Shown here one piece after another: positions 36,190 through 45,051 of a stretch of DNA of 64,000 nt. Location of the stretch: contig RBKR01000013.1 of NCBI GenBank assembly GCA_004835665.1, forward strand, positions 434,001 through 498,000, read 5' to 3'. Made by a program: the position numbers and the translations under genes. The DNA comes from Phoma sp. XZ068 (taxonomy: Eukaryota > Ascomycota > Dothideomycetes > Pleosporales > Didymellaceae). Position 1 is the first letter of the stretch, and each line of letters opens with the position of its first letter. The notes beneath the pieces were generated by a model, which saw nothing but the letters and a program-made list of their open reading frames with translations, was not told the origin of the DNA and did no database searches.

Positions 36190-36262
36190 TATCACGAACC
36201 CTTGGTATCATTCGCCCCTCCAAAGCTGAAATCAGCTTACTTTAACCACTCGGCCCATCAAT
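36190..36262 (-). pseudogene. tRNA-like relic (Leu/Ser type D-arm)
   Basis: On the minus strand, bases 36256-36242 read GGGCCGAGTGGTTAA, which matches the D-arm/box A of Leu and Ser tRNAs nearly exactly. A hairpin AAGCTGA-TT-TCAGCTT sits about where the anticodon arm would be, and GGGTTCG at 36201-36195 resembles box B. The T-arm does not pair and no acceptor stem closes, so it cannot be a working tRNA. It may be a decayed tRNA gene or a tRNA-derived SINE head. Confidence 0.3.
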
Positions 36263-36588
36263 TGTATTTTGAGTTCTGACTTGTTGATGACATGAGTCTC
36301 GCCGGAAGGCAACAGAACACGGGTCGACTTAGATGAGTCAGTGGAAAGGTCGCCAAAGCGCGTATTGAACGTACGCTCTGCAAGCAATACCAACGGTTCT
36401 CAACGCGTGTTCACGTGCCATACATGTTCGCGGCGGGTGGGGCGTCGTGCACGGCCAGTGCGGGCGCTAGCGAGCGCGGCTCCACTCTGCAACTTTCTGC
36501 CTCAAGCTCGGCAAGACAGGTCGGTCGCGCGCAGCGCAGAGTGCTTGGGCGCCTCACGACAACACCACCGGCTTCCGACTTGCTGACG

Positions 36589-39500
36589 ATGGCGGCACCC
36601 GGCGCGCGCATGCGATTGACCGTCGTGGTCGAGGCGCTGGCCGAGGAAAATGCGCATGGCGAGTTCCGCGAGATGGCGCTGGCGGCGTTCAAGGAGCGCA
36701 AGTTCGCCATGCCGGTGCAGCTGGACGACACGTTCGACACGGTGTGGAGCGACATCGAGCAGCGGTACAAGACAAACTACCTCGACGCCCACCAGGCGGC
36801 CGCCTTCAGCATCAAGAAGCTGCAGGACGCCTACGACTGCGACCTCGACATGACCGACACCGTGGGCGCCATCTTCGAGGGCGAGCCGGACCGCAAGATG
36901 CACCTGATCAAGGTCATCCCGCACTTTGTATTCCGCGAGACCTCGGTCGTGCCGGGCTCCATGCTGCGGCCGTCGGGCACCCAGAAACGCGTGGCCGACG
37001 ACCTGGACGACGGCGCGAGCAAGCGACGCCGTGTCGAAGCGCAGCAGCGCCCGGCCGCGCGCGAGCCGTCGCCCAACCGCCCGATTCCCTCGACTGAGGC
37101 ACGCCAGGCCGTTGTCGAGGGCGGCGACGACGCAAACAGCATCCATGTCGAGGGCGCAAACAACATCCATGTCGACGACGCAAACAACATCCATGTCGAC
37201 GACGCAAACAACATCCATGTCGACGACCGCGCGCCTCGGTCCAACTCGGGCATGTCGCTGGTCGAGCTGGCCCGCACCGAGACGGGACAGCCGCCGTTCA
37301 CCTCGACAGGCGTCAAGCAGGAGTCGCCCGAGCTCAGCCAGTCGCCCGCCCGGTCGGCCGCCCTCCACAGCATCAGCGCTGCATCGACAGACGAATCCAC
37401 CGAATCCCGCGCACCCTCATCCCGCGAACAGCCACCGCCGATCGCTCGAGAAGCCCCAGAGGCCGAGGAACAGGCAGCCGCACCAGCACACGCACCGTCC
37501 CCGCAGCTCGACGCCCAAGAGGTTGCCATACACAAGTCGCCAGTCTCGTCGGCCGACGCCGAGCCCGCGACCGTCCCTGCACCAAAGCACCGCAGAGACG
37601 TCTACCAGGTGCCTAGTTCTCCCGAATTCATGCACCAGAAAGCAACACCAGACAAGCCTGCGAAAACATATGGCCGCTCGCCCCGATCGGGCGCCCAGCT
37701 CTTAAACATGGCGCGCCTGCTGGGACGCAGCCCCAAGGACATTGACGCAAGCCAGAAGGGAGCAGATGGTGCCACAACGAACAAGGCGCGCGTATTCCAG
37801 AGATCAGAACCTGACGAGATCGAGTCGACACCACAAGGACAAGACAACAACAACGCGGATTTGACAGCCTCGTCCCTCGATAAAGCTGCGGAAGCTACAC
37901 TGAACAACACCCAGACTCCTGCGCGAAAGCCGTCCTCCAAGACGGTTAAGCCTGGCAGCCTGAAGAAGCCATCTCGAGCTTCGTTAGTGGCTACTCCTGC
38001 TAGCGTGAAGCGTGGTGCAAAGCCTAACGCGGCTGTGACGCCAGCGTCGATGGCATCAGCAAGCAGGTTCGGCGCGAAGGCTAAGACAACGGCAACTTCC
38101 AATGCGGGTTCACCAAAGGGCGAGAAGGTCTTGGGCGAAGAGACCGTGTCGCGTATGGAACGCTTGGAGAAACTACTGAGCGCATCTCAGAACACTCCCA
38201 AGCGCCAAGGTAGTGCAACTTCGCCAGCACAAAGTGGTAGCAAGAGAAGTCAAGATCGAAGCAACAGACCATCTCCCGAGGTGCGGGTACCAGTAGGAAA
38301 AAAGGAAGCGCCGGTTCGTGTTAGCCCCAAAATCGTCAATGCTCGACTCGCCGTCCAACCCCCGATAGCACAAAGAACACCGATCAAGACGCCTGTGCCG
38401 TTACCTTCGACTATCACGAAAGCATCGCCCATCAGCTCGACACCTCCCAAGGGCGCAGTAGAGACACCCAAAACCGATAAAGCCGATGCATTCAAGAAAC
38501 CATCTGCGAAGGCACACGAGCCGCCCACACCGGTGCCATCAGTGAAGAGGGCATCAAATGCCACTACGAACGGCACACTGCGACGAAGTGAGGTACCTCT
38601 ACCCCCCAACGTACGCCATCTTCGGCGTAGTAGTAGCATACAGACATCACCACTCGCTGATGGCGATGACGGAACGGACAAGCGCAGTCCGTCTGCGTTG
38701 GCAAAGACTCCAGCAAATCTCACAACAGCCATGCCAAGCATAGTTGCAGATGCAACCCCGACTCCTGTCGCTGAGCCCGCTAAGCCAGTCACGGCTGTGA
38801 AACCCACCAATGGTGCTATCGTCATCTCGAGTGCCGAATCATCTACTACAGACTACTCGGACTCAGATGATGACGAGCAGCATGATTTGTCCAAGCGCGG
38901 CGTAGATGGGACCGTCGAAAGAGCCACCATTTTGCCAGACACACATAGCCCCGTTCAGGTTGAAGCTGCGACATTACCACCAAAAGATATCAACGATAAC
39001 GATGACGTGGCTGATGAGGAGGTGGAGCAATTCGAGAAGATGACTGAGCTTCAAAAGCTCGACAACACGCAGGCACCCCTTTCTCAGACCCAGGAACAAC
39101 CACCATCCGGACAGGGTTCGACTCAAGCTGCACCTTGGGGCGCCGAGTCATGGTCCTTTGGTGATTTACGCAAATCGAACGACACCAGTGATAGGCCTGG
39201 GCAAGTGCGAGAGTCTGAGGCTAAACCAACAGCTGCAGCTGTATCCACTTCAGAAGATGAAGGTTTTGCAGAGCAGGAGATCTACAGTACAGCGATAGAA
39301 GACAATACTTCTAGATCTCGCTCTGCTAGTGCAGCTGCATCGACACGCTCTTCACCTGCGGTTTCACGAAGACCGGCGCGCTTCCTAAGCCACTCGCCCA
39401 CACCAGATGCATCGGAGAGCGAAGATGACTCCGACGATGCGTCAGCCGCTCCTTCCCGAGCCGCATCACCGCAGGCAAACGACAAGGACGAGAGCGAGAG

Positions 39501-39963
39501 CGAGTCCTCGTCCGATAGCTCAGAAGACGAAGATGTCGAGATGCTTGACGTACCCGCGGAATTGACGACAAACGCCGCACCTCCTTCCTCGCCTCCTGTA
39601 ACCGCCATTGCGAACTCCACTCCCGTTGTTCCTGAAATCACTCACTCGCCTTCACAGATGAATCGCTCTACACAACGGACACCCGTCCCGCATCCTACGC
39701 AACAATCCTCGCAGGCTCCACGCTCTAGTCAATCCGTCTCCGTGCAAGCAGCAGATCGTCGGCGGTACACTGGCTTCCGGAGTCTGAGAGAACAGCTCGC
39801 AGACACCAAAGCCGCGCAAGCCTCGACACAAAAGAAGACGTTTGATCCGCGGACCATGAGCTTGGGCAAGCTAGTGAAGAACAAACCACTCATCGGCTTC
39901 GGAGGCGACGACAACGAAAGCAGTGACGACGAAAGCAGCAGCAGTAGTAGTGACAGCGATTGA
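36589..39963 (+). CDS. Net1/Dnt1-like nucleolar protein
   Basis: Single exon, 1124 residues from ATG 36589 (the frame is open further up to 36415, but the conserved domain starts at MAAPGARMRLTVVVEAL). Residues about 8-115 resemble the N-terminal domain of the fungal Net1/Cfi1-Dnt1 family, which holds Cdc14-type phosphatase in the nucleolus and affects rDNA silencing and mitotic exit: EREFKERKFAMP-type segment, FDTVWSDIEQRYKTNYLD and MHLIKVIPHFVFRET. The remaining ~1000 residues are low-complexity, with Ser/Thr-Pro sites, basic patches and acidic Ser runs (DYSDSDDDEQ; EDDSDDAS; SESESSSDSSEDED), as expected for a nucleolar, CDK-regulated scaffold. The end is conserved-looking (RRYTGFRSLREQLADTK, LGKLVKNKPLIGFGG) followed by a Ser/Asp tail. 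Carries an internal 8-residue repeat. Function inferred from the N-terminal domain only. Confidence 0.75.
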   Translation: MAAPGARMRLTVVVEALAEENAHGEFREMALAAFKERKFAMPVQLDDTFDTVWSDIEQRYKTNYLDAHQAAAFSIKKLQDAYDCDLDMTDTVGAIFEGEPDRKMHLIKVIPHFVFRETSVVPGSMLRPSGTQKRVADDLDDGASKRRRVEAQQRPAAREPSPNRPIPSTEARQAVVEGGDDANSIHVEGANNIHVDDANNIHVDDANNIHVDDRAPRSNSGMSLVELARTETGQPPFTSTGVKQESPELSQSPARSAALHSISAASTDESTESRAPSSREQPPPIAREAPEAEEQAAAPAHAPSPQLDAQEVAIHKSPVSSADAEPATVPAPKHRRDVYQVPSSPEFMHQKATPDKPAKTYGRSPRSGAQLLNMARLLGRSPKDIDASQKGADGATTNKARVFQRSEPDEIESTPQGQDNNNADLTASSLDKAAEATLNNTQTPARKPSSKTVKPGSLKKPSRASLVATPASVKRGAKPNAAVTPASMASASRFGAKAKTTATSNAGSPKGEKVLGEETVSRMERLEKLLSASQNTPKRQGSATSPAQSGSKRSQDRSNRPSPEVRVPVGKKEAPVRVSPKIVNARLAVQPPIAQRTPIKTPVPLPSTITKASPISSTPPKGAVETPKTDKADAFKKPSAKAHEPPTPVPSVKRASNATTNGTLRRSEVPLPPNVRHLRRSSSIQTSPLADGDDGTDKRSPSALAKTPANLTTAMPSIVADATPTPVAEPAKPVTAVKPTNGAIVISSAESSTTDYSDSDDDEQHDLSKRGVDGTVERATILPDTHSPVQVEAATLPPKDINDNDDVADEEVEQFEKMTELQKLDNTQAPLSQTQEQPPSGQGSTQAAPWGAESWSFGDLRKSNDTSDRPGQVRESEAKPTAAAVSTSEDEGFAEQEIYSTAIEDNTSRSRSASAAASTRSSPAVSRRPARFLSHSPTPDASESEDDSDDASAAPSRAASPQANDKDESESESSSDSSEDEDVEMLDVPAELTTNAAPPSSPPVTAIANSTPVVPEITHSPSQMNRSTQRTPVPHPTQQSSQAPRSSQSVSVQAADRRRYTGFRSLREQLADTKAAQASTQKKTFDPRTMSLGKLVKNKPLIGFGGDDNESSDDESSSSSSDSD
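37129..37224 (+). repeat. 24-bp in-frame repeat, four units
   Basis: Four tandem 24-bp units inside the Net1/Dnt1-like gene encode DANSIHVE, GANNIHVD, DANNIHVD, DANNIHVD. The last two units are identical in DNA, indicating recent slippage expansion in a disordered region. Confidence 0.9.
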
Positions 39964-41199
39964 AGCGCTACGAGCATGCCGACTTGGTGTGTCTCTTAGG
40001 CATTGGATTTGCATCCTGTGTATGACGTGTGTCGGCGCACACATTTCGGATTTTGTTGGGCGATATAGCAAGCACAGCCTTATAAGTTTATATTTATGAA
40101 GCAAAGAGTCCCACACCAGGAATGGCTGAGCTCTGCGAGATGCAGCGCCCTTGCACGTCCAGTTAACTTCTCGCTGTAACCTCCTTGTCAACGGCTACCT
40201 GACCCCCTCACGCAACAAAGCCCAACAATCATCCAAACTCTCTCCCACGGCACAGAACACCGGCAAAGAGCCGGCGACTAGTTCCTGCGACTCTGCCAGT
40301 GCTGCTCCCACTCCCCAAGTCGAGAACCCAGCTAGCAGCGCAGCTCGCGAAGGCAGGCTTCGATGGCCCCTGGATTACCTTTTGACTGAAGGGAAGCGCT
40401 GATTGTATCGCTCTCGGCCACGTCACTCAAGGCTACCGCCGTCGGCAAGTAGCGGATCGCTGGTCTATGGGCAAGCTGTTTATCACCATCGCATGTGATC
40501 TGAGTCTTACGTCCTCATATCGCAGCCAACCCACCTTTACATTTGAGTATACCTCCCATGTCTTTCGATGTTTTTTATTTTGTACGTCTTCGGCTACAAA
40601 CTTTTCCTTCGTGGATCGACAGTGTACCTGTAATGAGTTCTGACACTTTCGCCGGCAGAAGTGGTTTCGCGACCCTGACGGTTTCGGATTGCTGCATACA
40701 GGTTTGCCGCTACCAACGCAAAGTCAAACAGGCCAAATTGGGCGCCTTGTGTCCTCAGACATCTAAGAAACTGTTCACGTTCTGAGAACGAATAATCGCG
40801 AAGACGACACCCTGCTGGCTCGAGCTGCCATCCACCTGCGATTGGCGCGTTTCCTAGATGGCTCGAAGACTTGCTGTTTCACGCTCAGCACGTGTCAGTC
40901 CTGAATTTCGTGCAGCTCGTTTGACTTGATGATTTGCACTTGAAATAAAATATCAAACATGCACAGAAGCGCTACGTTTTGACACTTCTGGGCTAGATCG
41001 CTACTTTCGGGCGACAGGTGCGGCTATGCAGATCTGGATGAAGGTATAAGAAAAGGTCTTAGCACAGCGTCAGGCACAAAATATCGAAAAATCTCCAATG
41101 CAACTTGAAGCCAAAGTTAATTCGCAGCATACACACCCCCATTCGTTCTGAATACCGACCACTACATCGTCACTCACAACAATTTACAAAGCCGACACC
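39964..41199. other. Spacer before the effector-like genes
   Basis: About 1.2 kb. The right end is the promoter of the BAS2-like gene. An open frame without ATG at 40151-40402 is discussed under rejected items. No RNA gene or repeat seen. Confidence 0.4.
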
Positions 41200-41756
41200 A
41201 TGGCACCGATACTTCAGATCATCACTCTACTCATCCGTGAGCTATATCCTTCTCTTGACATTATTGTCGCTGACTTGAGGTAGTCTCATTCCATGCCGCC
41301 GCCCAAGGCGCCCAGTTTATTACCGGCGTATGCACATCCGACGCCGACTGCGCATCTGCGTGCTGCGGTTTCAACAGCGGTAAATGCGCCGGGCCAGTGG
41401 TCGCTCAAGAAAGAGATGGCGGATGTGGGTTTGGCAATGCTCAACCTAACGACGATGCTGCCAGAGCGATTACGGGTGGTACTCCGTCGCAACCACAAGC
41501 AGAACAAGCAGCTCCGGCTCCTGCTCCTGCTCCTGCTCCTGTACAAACATCGGCGGCTGCTGCCAAGGGAACGCAATTCATTACAGGAGTTTGTACAAAG
41601 GATGCTGATTGTGCTTCGGCGTGCTGTGGGTTCAAATCTGGGAAATGTGCTGGGCCGGCGGTGGCGCAGGAGCGCGATGGGGGTTGTGGGTTTGGGGATG
41701 CGCAGCCTAACAGCAATGCATTGAAGGCGCTTCAAAGGCGGTATGTTGTTTGGTAA
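41200..41756 (+). CDS. Secreted protein with two tandem BAS2-like cysteine-rich domains (candidate effector)
   Basis: Two exons, 41200-41236 and 41284-41756, give 169 residues. The intron (GTGAGC...GGTAG) splits the signal peptide MAPILQIITLLILSFHAAA, with likely cleavage before QGAQ. The mature protein has two copies of a roughly 48-residue domain (about 20-68 and 107-155) with the pattern FITGVCT-DADCASACCGF-SGKCAGP-VAQERDGGCGFG-AQPN, six Cys each, joined by a linker of Ala-Pro repeats and Gln. The domain resembles the biotrophy-associated secreted protein 2 (BAS2) type known from Magnaporthe and Colletotrichum; this is from memory, not a search. The two copies differ at only about five residues, yet about 28 of 45 aligned codons differ silently. 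The start ACACCATGGCACC is a good context. Secretion is inferred from the signal peptide; host-directed function is a guess. Confidence 0.82.
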
Positions 41757-42448
41757 GGATTGCTCCCTCGTACTCTATGCTTGTCTTCGTCGGGGCTGTG
41801 CTTGAAACGATGGGCAGGGAAGGAGCTTGGAAGTCGTTTTCGGATCGATGCATAGTCCGCCCCTACTAGCTACTCCCCCCAATAGGAAGATTGTTTGAGC
41901 AGATAGATACCACAAGCAGATGATTAATCCGACGTTCAAGACAGGCAATTTACTTTGAAATGAGTCGAGACCAAGCCCTTCTGGAGTTTGTGGAGGACTT
42001 GTCGTCGGTTGCATGGAACAAGAATAGAGACATACGGCTGAATAACCCGTTGAAGGAATTGTAGGCGATTAACTGAGACTTTCTGCGTGCTTGGCAGGCC
42101 AAAGCTTGTGAAGCGAGCAATACGATGATGGAGAGATATCCGCCTTCCATAATCGTTTCCGCGTGGTCAGGTGCGGACCTGCATGCGAGTATCTGGTTGG
42201 CTTAGCAGCCTTGCGCTACGGAACGAGGCGTCCTGTGGCGTATGGGGGCTGTGGAACGTAGATTTGCCAGGCAGCAAATTAGTACAATCGCCGCAGTAGA
42301 CCGAAAAACAAAACATACCTTGGTATAGGCAAGGCAACTGGCTAGAGAGCATATAAAGAGCATCAAAAGTGCTTTGGAGAAAGGGCAAGAAAGCAATCAC
42401 CTCCATATCAATTTCGATTTATCCGCAAAATCTTACAGCCTATACACA
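41757..42448. promoter_or_regulatory. Spacer and promoter of the 42.4 kb secreted-protein gene
   Basis: About 690 bp between two same-strand small secreted-protein genes. It includes a TATA box near the right end and no coding frame of note. Confidence 0.4.
42352..42358 (+). promoter_or_regulatory. TATA box of the secreted-protein gene
   Basis: TATAAAG is placed 91 bp before the ATG at 42449. Assigned by motif and position. Confidence 0.5.
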
Positions 42449-42874
42449 ATGCAGACTCGTTATCTCTTCTCCATCTTTGCGCTTCTCTTAGCCGCACACG
42501 CGTGGACCTTCACAGTCAACAACGAGAACAACTTCTGCGGCAAACAACGCGGGTACTTCAGCGCCCGGGGCGACAACAACTGCTACAACCTTGCCAGCGA
42601 GGTTGAAGCCAATGTGCACTCTTTCTCTTGGTGCTCTATGCCATTCACGCGCTGCAGCATTACCATGCATTCTGAGCGTGGTTGCAACGGAAAGATTCTT
42701 GGATCCGCGACGGCAGCATATCCGACAATATGGGAGAAGACCGCGGTCTCGTCGGCAGGAAGCAAGATGAGGAGCTTCAGGATCCAGGGCTGCTACTTGA
42801 GTGGGAAGTTGCTTGATGTTACGAACTGCTACAATGGGAAGGCGCCATGGGAGAAGGCTCGCGTTTGCAATTAG
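42449..42874 (+). CDS. Small secreted cysteine-rich protein (candidate effector)
   Basis: Single exon, 141 residues. The N-terminus MQTRYLFSIFALLLAAHA is a clear signal peptide. The mature part (about 120 residues) has eight Cys at spacing that would allow four disulphides, plus a Gly/Asn-rich body (NNENNFCGKQRGYFSARGDNN cut short here, then SFSWCSMPFTRC and ERGCNGKILGSATA). No membrane anchor or GPI-like tail. I recognise no family. The frame is open upstream of the ATG but the signal peptide begins exactly at Met 42449 and a TATA box is well spaced, which decides the start. Next to a second effector-like gene in the same orientation. Confidence 0.75.
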   Translation: MQTRYLFSIFALLLAAHAWTFTVNNENNFCGKQRGYFSARGDNNCYNLASEVEANVHSFSWCSMPFTRCSITMHSERGCNGKILGSATAAYPTIWEKTAVSSAGSKMRSFRIQGCYLSGKLLDVTNCYNGKAPWEKARVCN

Positions 42875-43173
42875 TCTCTAGGCAACGCGGTCTAACAAAG
42901 AAGCCGAACTGACAGTGCGTACTATACCGTGTTGTGTACTTAACAATTGAGGGTATAGACCCAAAGGCACTCCAAGACGCCAATCGTACGGCGTAGGAAA
43001 ATGTAAAGCTATGTCTCTTATGCGGTAGTAGTAGTTTTTCTATATCTTACGTAACTTGGAAGGATGGATAAATTACTATGTAGTTGAATCTAAAACAGTA
43101 TCTGCATATCCTTACGCTGTTCAAATCCTTGCTAGCCAAAATGGGAAGTTAGCTATAAAGTAGCTAACACGGC

Positions 43174-45051
43174 CTAAGATGTGACCTTAAATCCCTCTAA
43201 TGTACCCTTTGCCATCCAGTCTTCAGTCCGCTTCGTATACTCAAGGATTCCACCAGAATACGGGGCGTGTCGAAGCTTCGGCATCTTGCCTCCAGTCTGC
43301 TGCAACAGTTTTGCTACCGCGCCGTCACCCGAGATATATCCAGGCGTGCAAGTGCCGATCATTTTATAGAACATAGAACGCGCTTCGCACTCATCTGTCC
43401 ATTTGTCCTCAGCTTCCTTTACAACCTCTACGACCACCTTACCAGGAGTTTCAGCCTGCTTTAATGCTTCACTGATCACATGCGCCGTGATGCGGCCCAA
43501 TATGTGGTAAATTGAGCTGCTGTTGGTGCTGATGGTATTGCCCGATGGGCAGTAGAAGAACATGTTAGGAAATCCTTGCGTTGCGACGCCAAAAAGGGTG
43601 CCGAAATCATCCCCGGCCCATTTTTCGCGGATATTGCGTCCGTTGCGGCCTGTTGCAGAAGCGCCCAAAGCATCCATTGGGGTGCCGCCGCCGTATAGAG
43701 ACGTGCTGAAGCCAGTGGCCAGAATGAGGCAGTCAACCTCATACTCCTGCCCATTAGCGACGACAGCCTTGTCGGTATACGAAGTAACGCCCTCCGGGGT
43801 ATCCACTAGGGTGACATTGTCCTGGTTGTAACTCTGCAGATATGCCTCGTGGAAGGTTGGCCGCTTGCACCAGCCTGGATACCAAGGCTTTAATTTCTCT
43901 GCCGTCTCTGAATCCTTAACAACCTCCACAACGTGTGCGCGCACCTTCTCAGCTTGAACTAAATCCGTGTTAACCATATCACTATAGAACTCCTCATAGT
44001 TCTCTTCAGTGACCACGATCGGCTTTCCACCAGCGCCCGCAAACCCGCGAGAGTGGGTCCAGCCATCATCGATAAGATCAACTTCCGCGGGGGTATCAGT
44101 CAGGAAATGATTATAGTTCTCTGAGCGCTCATACTGCCATCCTTTTTTGTATGCAACCTTGGCCCAGGCTTCTGGTGTGGTCTCAACTTGAGTCCGAGGT
44201 CCGCAATACGACGGGGTTCGTTGAAAGACGTAAAGTTGTTTGGCCCACTTTGCGAGCTCAGGGATACAGCCAACACCCGTTGCACCGGTTCCGATGATGC
44301 CTACTCGTTTATCCTTAAGGTTGACAAGCTCCTGGTTGTACTCGTCGCCGCCAGTATAGCCATAGTCCCAACGGGCAGTGTGGAAGACCTTTACGGTATC
44401 CTTGAATTTGTCGAAACCAGGTACGGCAGGGGCTTTGGGCGAGTAAAGGCCACCACCACAGGGGAAAAAGAATTGGCACCGAACTGTCATTTGCTTAGGC
44501 TTCGCGTTTGGGCCAAACTGTTGAGTCAGTTTGACTACCCATCGTGCTGCGTCTTCGTCCCACTCAGCGCTCTCGACTCGAGTGCAGAACATGCCTCGGT
44601 AACCGAGTTGGGCAGCGATACGCTCATTCTGTTCACGAATCTCGTGCCCGCGGCAGTATCGGTGTTTGGGCATGTGGCCAGTCTCTTCGAGCAAGGGCAT
44701 ATAGATGTATCCCTCAACATCGCAGGTCAAACCGGGATACCGGTTCCAGTACCAAGTTCCGCCGAATCCGCCCGCGGGATCTACCATGCATATGTCTTTA
44801 GGCTTGATACCCTTCTGGATCAGATGGTAGGCGAAGATGGCAGCGTTATGTCCGGCACCACCGAACAGGAATTTGACCTCACTTTGGTCCTTGAGGGGCT
44901 GCTCCATGCTCGCAATAGCTTCGTAGTCGACGAAACGATCTGTACTTAGATCTTCGAGGCCTGGTTGGCGGATGTTGTTGTATTTGCCGATAGTTGAGGA
45001 TGCCAGGCGTTTATCGCGCTCCTCGTCATATTTCTTTTGGATGTTGACCAT
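43174..45051 (-). CDS. Baeyer-Villiger-type FAD monooxygenase, long subfamily
   Basis: FAD- and NADPH-dependent monooxygenase, 625 residues, single exon. Features in order: an N-terminal extension of about 60 residues (MVNIQKKYDEERDKRL), an FAD-binding FLFGGAGHNAAIFAYHL (GxGxxN rather than GxGxxG), GGFGGTWYWNRYPGLTCDV, the fingerprint region FKDTVKVFHTARWDYGYTGG, the NADPH site VGIIGTGATGVGC, and ILATGFSTSLYGGG late. This combination is normal for a fungal BVMO branch with a longer fingerprint; only the Asp in F-K-D stands where Gly is usual. Substrates of such enzymes are cyclic or linear ketones. Upstream, on the other side, lies a decayed FAD oxidase; a shared pathway is possible but not shown. 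Confidence 0.9.
   Translation of the reverse strand: MVNIQKKYDEERDKRLASSTIGKYNNIRQPGLEDLSTDRFVDYEAIASMEQPLKDQSEVKFLFGGAGHNAAIFAYHLIQKGIKPKDICMVDPAGGFGGTWYWNRYPGLTCDVEGYIYMPLLEETGHMPKHRYCRGHEIREQNERIAAQLGYRGMFCTRVESAEWDEDAARWVVKLTQQFGPNAKPKQMTVRCQFFFPCGGGLYSPKAPAVPGFDKFKDTVKVFHTARWDYGYTGGDEYNQELVNLKDKRVGIIGTGATGVGCIPELAKWAKQLYVFQRTPSYCGPRTQVETTPEAWAKVAYKKGWQYERSENYNHFLTDTPAEVDLIDDGWTHSRGFAGAGGKPIVVTEENYEEFYSDMVNTDLVQAEKVRAHVVEVVKDSETAEKLKPWYPGWCKRPTFHEAYLQSYNQDNVTLVDTPEGVTSYTDKAVVANGQEYEVDCLILATGFSTSLYGGGTPMDALGASATGRNGRNIREKWAGDDFGTLFGVATQGFPNMFFYCPSGNTISTNSSSIYHILGRITAHVISEALKQAETPGKVVVEVVKEAEDKWTDECEARSMFYKMIGTCTPGYISGDGAVAKLLQQTGGKMPKLRHAPYSGGILEYTKRTEDWMAKGTLEGFKVTS

Larger units (their letters stand above)
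29107..36588. other. Gene-poor stretch, 7.5 kb, the longest in the window
   Basis: Contains a 17-bp minisatellite and a tRNA-like relic (listed separately) and no gene I can support. Short frames exist, for example 31242-31679 (+) and 34514-34692 (+), but none has a family motif, intron signals or convincing coding character. Composition is close to average, unlike the AT isochore at the right end. It may be decayed accessory DNA or hold non-coding transcripts. Confidence 0.45.

Noticed and set aside
36502..37535. Long minus-strand frames opposite the Net1/Dnt1-like gene
   Set aside because: Shadow of a GC-rich, Ser/Pro/Ala-rich coding region on the other strand.
40151..40402. 83-codon frame ending RWPLDYLLTEGKR
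   Set aside because: No ATG and no clear splice site to supply one. Codon use looks plausible, so it may be the last exon of something, but it cannot be supported from this sequence.
43174..45051. Idea that the 43 kb monooxygenase has a damaged fingerprint
   Set aside because: The longer F-K-D-T-V-K-V-F-H form and GxGxxN dinucleotide motif fit a known fungal sub-branch; only one Gly-to-Asp change is odd, so it is not called defective.
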